Positions 13,742 through 17,107 of a DNA stretch of 17,107 nucleotides are shown piece by piece. This DNA is from Bacillota bacterium (GTDB lineage: Bacteria > Bacillota > Clostridia > Peptostreptococcales > Anaerovoracaceae): the NCBI GenBank assembly GCA_030527065.1, contig JAUNBO010000022.1, forward strand, positions 1 through 17,107. The letters are read 5' to 3'. Numbering within the stretch: the first letter of the stretch is position 1; each line of letters begins with the position of its first letter. Position numbers and translations under genes: made by a program. The notes below the pieces were generated by a model. The model had not been told where the DNA came from. It ran no database searches and worked only from the letters and a program-made list of their open reading frames with translations.

Positions 13742-14369
13742 GGGAGTTTTGCCCATCATGTGGGCGCTGTGGATCGGCGCCATTCCGGTGAGTTATCTGT
13801 TGGGCTGCATCAACCCGTCCATTATGACAGCCAAGGCCAAGGGCGTGGACATCAGAAAAGAGGGCAGCGGCAATCCGGGTACCACCAACACCCTTCGGGT
13901 CCTGGGAAAAAAATATGCGGCCCTGGTGCTGCTGGTGGACATCCTGAAGGGTGTGCTGGCGGTGCTGCTGGGGAAATTCGTGGGCCTGGAGCTTCTGGGC
14001 CTCTGGACCTTCGGAGAGCTCCTGCCCTACGCCTGCGGCCTGGCTGCATTCTGCGGCCATGTCTGGCCCGCTTTCTACGGCTTCCGGGGGGGAAAGGGCG
14101 TGGCTACGGGCTTCGGCGTCCTGGCGGCCATCCATCCGATCATGGGATTTTCCTGTCTGGCCGTAGCGATCCTGGTGGTGCTGGTTTCCCGGCGGGTCTC
14201 TGTGGCGACTCTGTCGGCGGCCGCATCGGCGCCAGTGTTCACCTGGCTCTGGGAGCCGGACTTTTTCCTCTGGTGCCTGGCGCTGGTAATCATCGTGTTC
14301 GTGAAGCACAGGGCCAATCTCCGGCGGCTTATGGCGGGGACCGAGCCGAAATTGAGTTTTAAAAAATAG
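13734..14369 (+). CDS. plsY: Acyl-phosphate:glycerol-3-phosphate acyltransferase PlsY
   Basis: This integral membrane enzyme transfers an acyl group from acyl-phosphate to glycerol-3-phosphate, the first committed step of phospholipid synthesis in most Gram-positives. It has 211 residues. The three family motifs are visible: SGNPGTTN (45-52), GGKGVATG (119-126), and HRANLRRL with GTEPKL (192-207). Hydrophobic segments lie between them (about 8-28, 62-83, 95-115, 129-151, 155-175 and 177-191). The start ATG 13734 overlaps the der stop as ATGAATGA, so translation is probably coupled. The next gene makes its substrate, glycerol-3-phosphate, so plsY and gpsA form a functional pair. Confidence 0.95.
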   Translation: MNEGVLPIMWALWIGAIPVSYLLGCINPSIMTAKAKGVDIRKEGSGNPGTTNTLRVLGKKYAALVLLVDILKGVLAVLLGKFVGLELLGLWTFGELLPYACGLAAFCGHVWPAFYGFRGGKGVATGFGVLAAIHPIMGFSCLAVAILVVLVSRRVSVATLSAAASAPVFTWLWEPDFFLWCLALVIIVFVKHRANLRRLMAGTEPKLSFKK

Positions 14370-14378
14370 GAGGAAGAC

Positions 14379-15386
14379 ATGGAACAGAAGATAGGCGTGT
14401 TGGGAGCGGGAAGCTGGGGCACGGCCCTGGCGGTGACTCTGGCGAAGAAAGGCCACGGCGTAAGGCTGTGGGATATAGATGGAAAGCACCTGGCGGAGCT
14501 GGCGGAGAACCGGGAGAACCGGCGCTATCTGCCGGAGGTGCCGTTCCCGGAAGGCATAGAGATCGCAGGGGAGCCGGAGGCGGCCATCGCCGGCCGGGAC
14601 CTGATCCTTTTTTCCGTCCCCGCCCAGCACTTCCGCAGCGCCTTTTCCTCCGCCCTGCCTTATCTGAAGCCGGAGCAGGCGGTGGTGAACGTGGCCAAAG
14701 GCATAGAGCAGAAAAGCCTTTCCAGAATGTCGGAAATCGCCTGGGAGCTCTGGCCCCAGGTGAAGTACGCCGTCCTTTCCGGCCCGTCTCATGCCGAGGA
14801 GGTGGGGCGTTTTCTGCCCACCACGGTGGTGGCCGCATCCCATGACGAGGGGCTGGCCAGGTATGTGCAGGATGTGTTCATGACGGAGCGCCTGAGGGTC
14901 TACACCAACGGAGACGTGACGGGGGTGGAGCTGGCGGGGGCCCTGAAAAACATCATCGCCCTGGGCGCCGGCATTTCCGACGGCATGGGCTTCGGGGACA
15001 ACGCCAAGGCCGCCCTCATGACCCGGGGCATTGCGGAGATCACCCGGCTGGGGGTGCGGCTGGGGGCCGCCCCGTCCACCTTTTCCGGCCTGGCGGGCAT
15101 AGGGGACCTCATCGTCACCTGCACCAGCATGCACAGCCGGAACCGCCGCTGCGGCATAATGATAGGCCAGGGTATGAAGCCGGAGGAGGCTGTGGAGAAG
15201 GTGGGCATGGTGGTGGAAGGCTATTACACCACGGAGGCCGCCTACGCTCTGGCGGAGCGGGCGAAGGTGGAAATGCCCATCACGGCGGAAATCTACAAGC
15301 TGCTGAAGGGCTTCGGGGACGCCGAAAGCGCCGTGGCCGCCCTGATGGGGCGGGAGCGCAAAGGCGAGGCGGAGGCGTATTCTTAG
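14379..15386 (+). CDS. gpsA: Glycerol-3-phosphate dehydrogenase [NAD(P)+]
   Basis: This cytosolic enzyme reduces dihydroxyacetone phosphate to sn-glycerol-3-phosphate, the backbone used by PlsY. Its 335 residues are typical. Seen: the Rossmann motif GAGSWG (9-14), FSVPAQHFR (78-86), NVAKGIE with Lys107, SGPSHAEEV (134-142), ELAGALKNIIALGAG with catalytic Lys190, GDNAKAALMTRG (206-217), and GIGDLIVTCTS followed by SRNRR. All the catalytic residues I can place are present. Start ATG 14379 has an ideal TAGGAGG 5-9 nt upstream, just after the plsY stop (9-nt gap). It is the last clear member of the typA-gpsA run. Confidence 0.96.
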   Translation: MEQKIGVLGAGSWGTALAVTLAKKGHGVRLWDIDGKHLAELAENRENRRYLPEVPFPEGIEIAGEPEAAIAGRDLILFSVPAQHFRSAFSSALPYLKPEQAVVNVAKGIEQKSLSRMSEIAWELWPQVKYAVLSGPSHAEEVGRFLPTTVVAASHDEGLARYVQDVFMTERLRVYTNGDVTGVELAGALKNIIALGAGISDGMGFGDNAKAALMTRGIAEITRLGVRLGAAPSTFSGLAGIGDLIVTCTSMHSRNRRCGIMIGQGMKPEEAVEKVGMVVEGYYTTEAAYALAERAKVEMPITAEIYKLLKGFGDAESAVAALMGRERKGEAEAYS

Positions 15387-15499
15387 TATCGTCCTGACGC
15401 CGGGACGCCTGCGCCGGCCCGGGGAAGCCGTTCTGCCGAAGGGCTTCAAAGCGGACGATGCTGGCGGCGTTGGACAGATTGAAGGAGCGGAGCCTTTCC

Positions 15500-16834
15500 A
15501 TGGACAAAAAAACTTACTATATACAGACCTTCGGCTGCCAGATGAACGAGCGGGATTCCGAGACCCTTGCGGGGATGCTGGCAGAGCTGGGCTACAGGGA
15601 AAACCCCTTCCGCAGCCGGGCCCAGGTGGTGATCCTCAACACCTGCAGCGTCCGGGAAAATGCGGACAAGCGCTTTTTCGGCACCCTGGGGCAGCTGAAA
15701 AAGCAGCGGCTGGAGGAGCCGGAAGGGGTGGTGGCGGTGTGCGGCTGCATGATGCAGCAGCAGCATGTGATAGATACTCTGAAGGCCAAGTACCCCTGGG
15801 TGGATCTGGTCTTCGGCACCCACAACATCCACCAGTTCCCGGAGCTGCTGCAAAGCGTCATGGCAGAGCAGAGCCGGCGGGTGGCCACCTGGGAAGAGGG
15901 GGGCGAGGTTGTGGAAGGGCTGCCGGCCCTGAGAAAATATCCCTTTAAAGCTTACGTGAATATCATGTACGGCTGCAACAACTTCTGCACCTACTGTATC
16001 GTTCCCTATACCCGGGGGCGGGAACGGAGCCGGAAGCCCGGGGACATCCTGGCGGAGGTGAAGGGCCTGGCGGCGGAAGGGGTCCGGGAGGTGACCCTCC
16101 TGGGGCAGAACGTCAATTCCTATCAGGGCCCCGGGACTTTGGCGGGAGAGGATGTGACCACCTTTCCCCGGCTGATCTGCATGCTGCAGGAGGTGGAAGG
16201 TCTGGAGCGGATCCGCTTCATGACTTCCCATCCCAAGGACCTTTCCCGGGAGCTGATCCGGGCCTACGCAGACTGCGGGAAGCTCTGCAGGCACATCCAC
16301 CTGCCTGTCCAGTCCGGCAGCACGGAGATCCTCCGCCGCATGAACCGGCGCTACACCCGGGAGGACTATCTCTCCTTAGTGGAACGGCTGCGGGACGCCG
16401 TGCCGGAGATCGCCGTCACCACGGACGTCATCGTGGGCTTCCCCGGGGAGACGGAGAAGGATTTTCAGGATACCCTGGATTTGGTGGAGCAGGTCCGCTT
16501 TGATTCGGCCTTTACCTTTTTATATTCCATCCGCAAAGGTACGCCGGCGGAGAAGTATGGGGACCAGGTGCCGGAGGAGGTGAAGCACAGCCGCTTCAAC
16601 CAGCTGGTGGAAGCGGTGAATGCCATTTCCGCAGAAAAGAACCGGGCCTGGGTGGGCCGGACCGCAGAGGTCCTGGCCGAGGGGCCCGGGAAAGGGGGAG
16701 GCCGGAACCAGTCTGGCCGCACTTCCGGCCACAAGCTGGTGAACTTCACGGCGAAGGAAGAGGTGACGGGCCGGCTGGTCCCGGTGAAGATCACCTCCGC
16801 CAACACCTTCAGCCTGGAAGGGGAAATGGTGTGA
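15500..16834 (+). CDS. miaB: tRNA-2-methylthio-N6-dimethylallyladenosine synthase MiaB
   Basis: This radical-SAM methylthiotransferase adds the methylthio group to i6A37 in tRNAs reading UNN codons. It has 444 residues. Seen: the MTTase domain with cluster cysteines C13 (TFGCQMNERDSE), C49 (LNTCSVRENA) and C83 (CGCMMQQ); the radical-SAM triad C159, C163, C166 in YGCNNFCTYC followed by IVPYTRGRERSR; HLPVQSGSTEILRRMNRRYT; VGFPGETEKDF; and a C-terminal TRAM domain (RTSGHKLVNF, then ending SANTFSLEGEMV). Start: ATG 15500 has GGAG (15489-15492) 7 nt upstream. An in-frame ATG at 15458 would add 14 residues, but has no ribosome site and sits in an inverted repeat (ATCGTCC 15389-15395 / GGACGAT 15453-15459). 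It lies 113 nt after gpsA; no terminator seen, so readthrough is possible. Confidence 0.94.
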   Translation: MDKKTYYIQTFGCQMNERDSETLAGMLAELGYRENPFRSRAQVVILNTCSVRENADKRFFGTLGQLKKQRLEEPEGVVAVCGCMMQQQHVIDTLKAKYPWVDLVFGTHNIHQFPELLQSVMAEQSRRVATWEEGGEVVEGLPALRKYPFKAYVNIMYGCNNFCTYCIVPYTRGRERSRKPGDILAEVKGLAAEGVREVTLLGQNVNSYQGPGTLAGEDVTTFPRLICMLQEVEGLERIRFMTSHPKDLSRELIRAYADCGKLCRHIHLPVQSGSTEILRRMNRRYTREDYLSLVERLRDAVPEIAVTTDVIVGFPGETEKDFQDTLDLVEQVRFDSAFTFLYSIRKGTPAEKYGDQVPEEVKHSRFNQLVEAVNAISAEKNRAWVGRTAEVLAEGPGKGGGRNQSGRTSGHKLVNFTAKEEVTGRLVPVKITSANTFSLEGEMV

Positions 16835-16871
16835 CGATAGACGCATCAACGAGGTAGATTCTTGTTTATGT

Positions 16872-17102
16872 GCGAGTAGTGGAGAGCGGCAAGACCGGGT
16901 CTTGGTTGTTGAATGGGTGCTTGCAACCGTCTTTCTCGCCAGCTTTTGATATGGCCGACAACTCGCTGACGCTTACGAGCCTGCCCCATTTGCGAAGCAA
17001 ATGGCTGGCAGCCTTATGCAAGAAATTCACAAATCTTTGATTTGTAGAATTTTACTGCCAAACAGGTCGGCCATTCGCGGGAGCCACGCATTCTAAACCC
17101 GC
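16872..17102. repeat. Gene-free, highly palindromic element downstream of miaB
   Basis: No coding frame stands out, and the bases are less GC-rich than the genes. Inverted repeats found by eye: GCGAG (16872-16876)/CTCGC (16935-16939), enclosing CAAGACC/GGTCTTG (16890-16904) and GGTTG (16904-16908)/CAACC (16924-16928). The pair ATGGCCGAC (16951-16959)/GTCGGCCAT (17066-17074) encloses two strong hairpins. These are CTGCC+CCATTTGC (16981-16993) with GCAAATGG+GGCAG (16997-17011, 2-nt bulge), and AAATTCACAAATC (17023-17035) with GATTTGTAGAATTT (17039-17052, 1-nt bulge). GCGGG (17077-17081)/CCCGC (17098-17102) follows. The stack of nested stems fits either a palindromic interspersed repeat or a structured RNA. 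The element may continue past the window edge. Confidence 0.6.
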
Positions 17103-17107
17103 TCGCA

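Noticed and set aside
13698..15449. A 583-codon open frame on the minus strand opposite plsY and gpsA
   Set aside because: It is antisense to two genes with complete motifs, has no ribosome site, and its composition is biased like other mirror frames.
15458..15499. Longer miaB start at 15458
   Set aside because: It has no good ribosome site and its ATG falls in a 7-bp inverted repeat; ATG 15500 has GGAG 7 nt upstream. N-terminal extensions do exist in MiaB, so this is not certain.
1..17107. CRISPR array, insertion sequence, tRNA or rRNA
   Set aside because: No regularly spaced direct repeats, transposase motifs, cloverleaf sequences or rRNA-like segments were seen on either strand.

Overview
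The window looks like a chromosomal segment of a fairly GC-rich (roughly 60% by eye) member of the Clostridia, most likely Lachnospiraceae. The evidence is the Gram-positive style gene order (ComEC-type protein next to holA; der-plsY-gpsA; miaB), AGGAGG-type ribosome binding sites before most genes, and a YtrA-type GntR/ABC operon. Genus and species cannot be read from the sequence.

Layout. 1-641 is the C-terminal end of a ComEC/Rec2-like metallo-beta-lactamase-fold protein. It is followed on the same strand by holA (744-1799) and an EamA/DMT-family permease (1817-2704). A promoter whose -35 box overlaps the permease stop codon, covered by an 11-bp perfect palindrome, starts a three-gene operon: a GntR/YtrA repressor (2830-3210), an ABC ATPase (3207-4106) and a large nine-helix permease with a ~360-residue external tail (4081-6258). 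The operon ends in two tandem, duplicated intrinsic terminators that reach into the 3' end of a convergent small membrane-protein gene (6464-6739, minus). That gene and a LysR-type regulator (6917-7819) are read divergently from overlapping promoters.

7884-9190 (minus) is a compositionally different patch. It holds a HicA/HicB toxin-antitoxin pair with its own operator-bearing promoter, and 32 nt downstream a LutC-like LUD-domain gene. From 9251 a second plus-strand run has its own promoter: a divergent TypA/BipA GTPase, an S49 signal peptide peptidase, Der GTPase, PlsY and GpsA (ribosome assembly, membrane housekeeping and the first steps of phospholipid synthesis), then MiaB (tRNA modification). 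Several of these are translationally coupled (sppA/der share GTGA; der/plsY overlap by 8 nt). The last 270 bases hold no gene but a dense set of nested inverted repeats.

The most unusual global signal is a strong shortage of the tetranucleotide TCGA. I count 6 in 17.1 kb where about 60 would be expected from composition. It is achieved largely by writing Ile-Asp/Ile-Glu as ATA-GA and Phe-Asp/Phe-Glu as TTT-GA. Three of the six sites fall in the small LUD-hicAB patch, which independently suggests that patch is a newcomer. I found no complete mobile element, CRISPR array, tRNA or rRNA.
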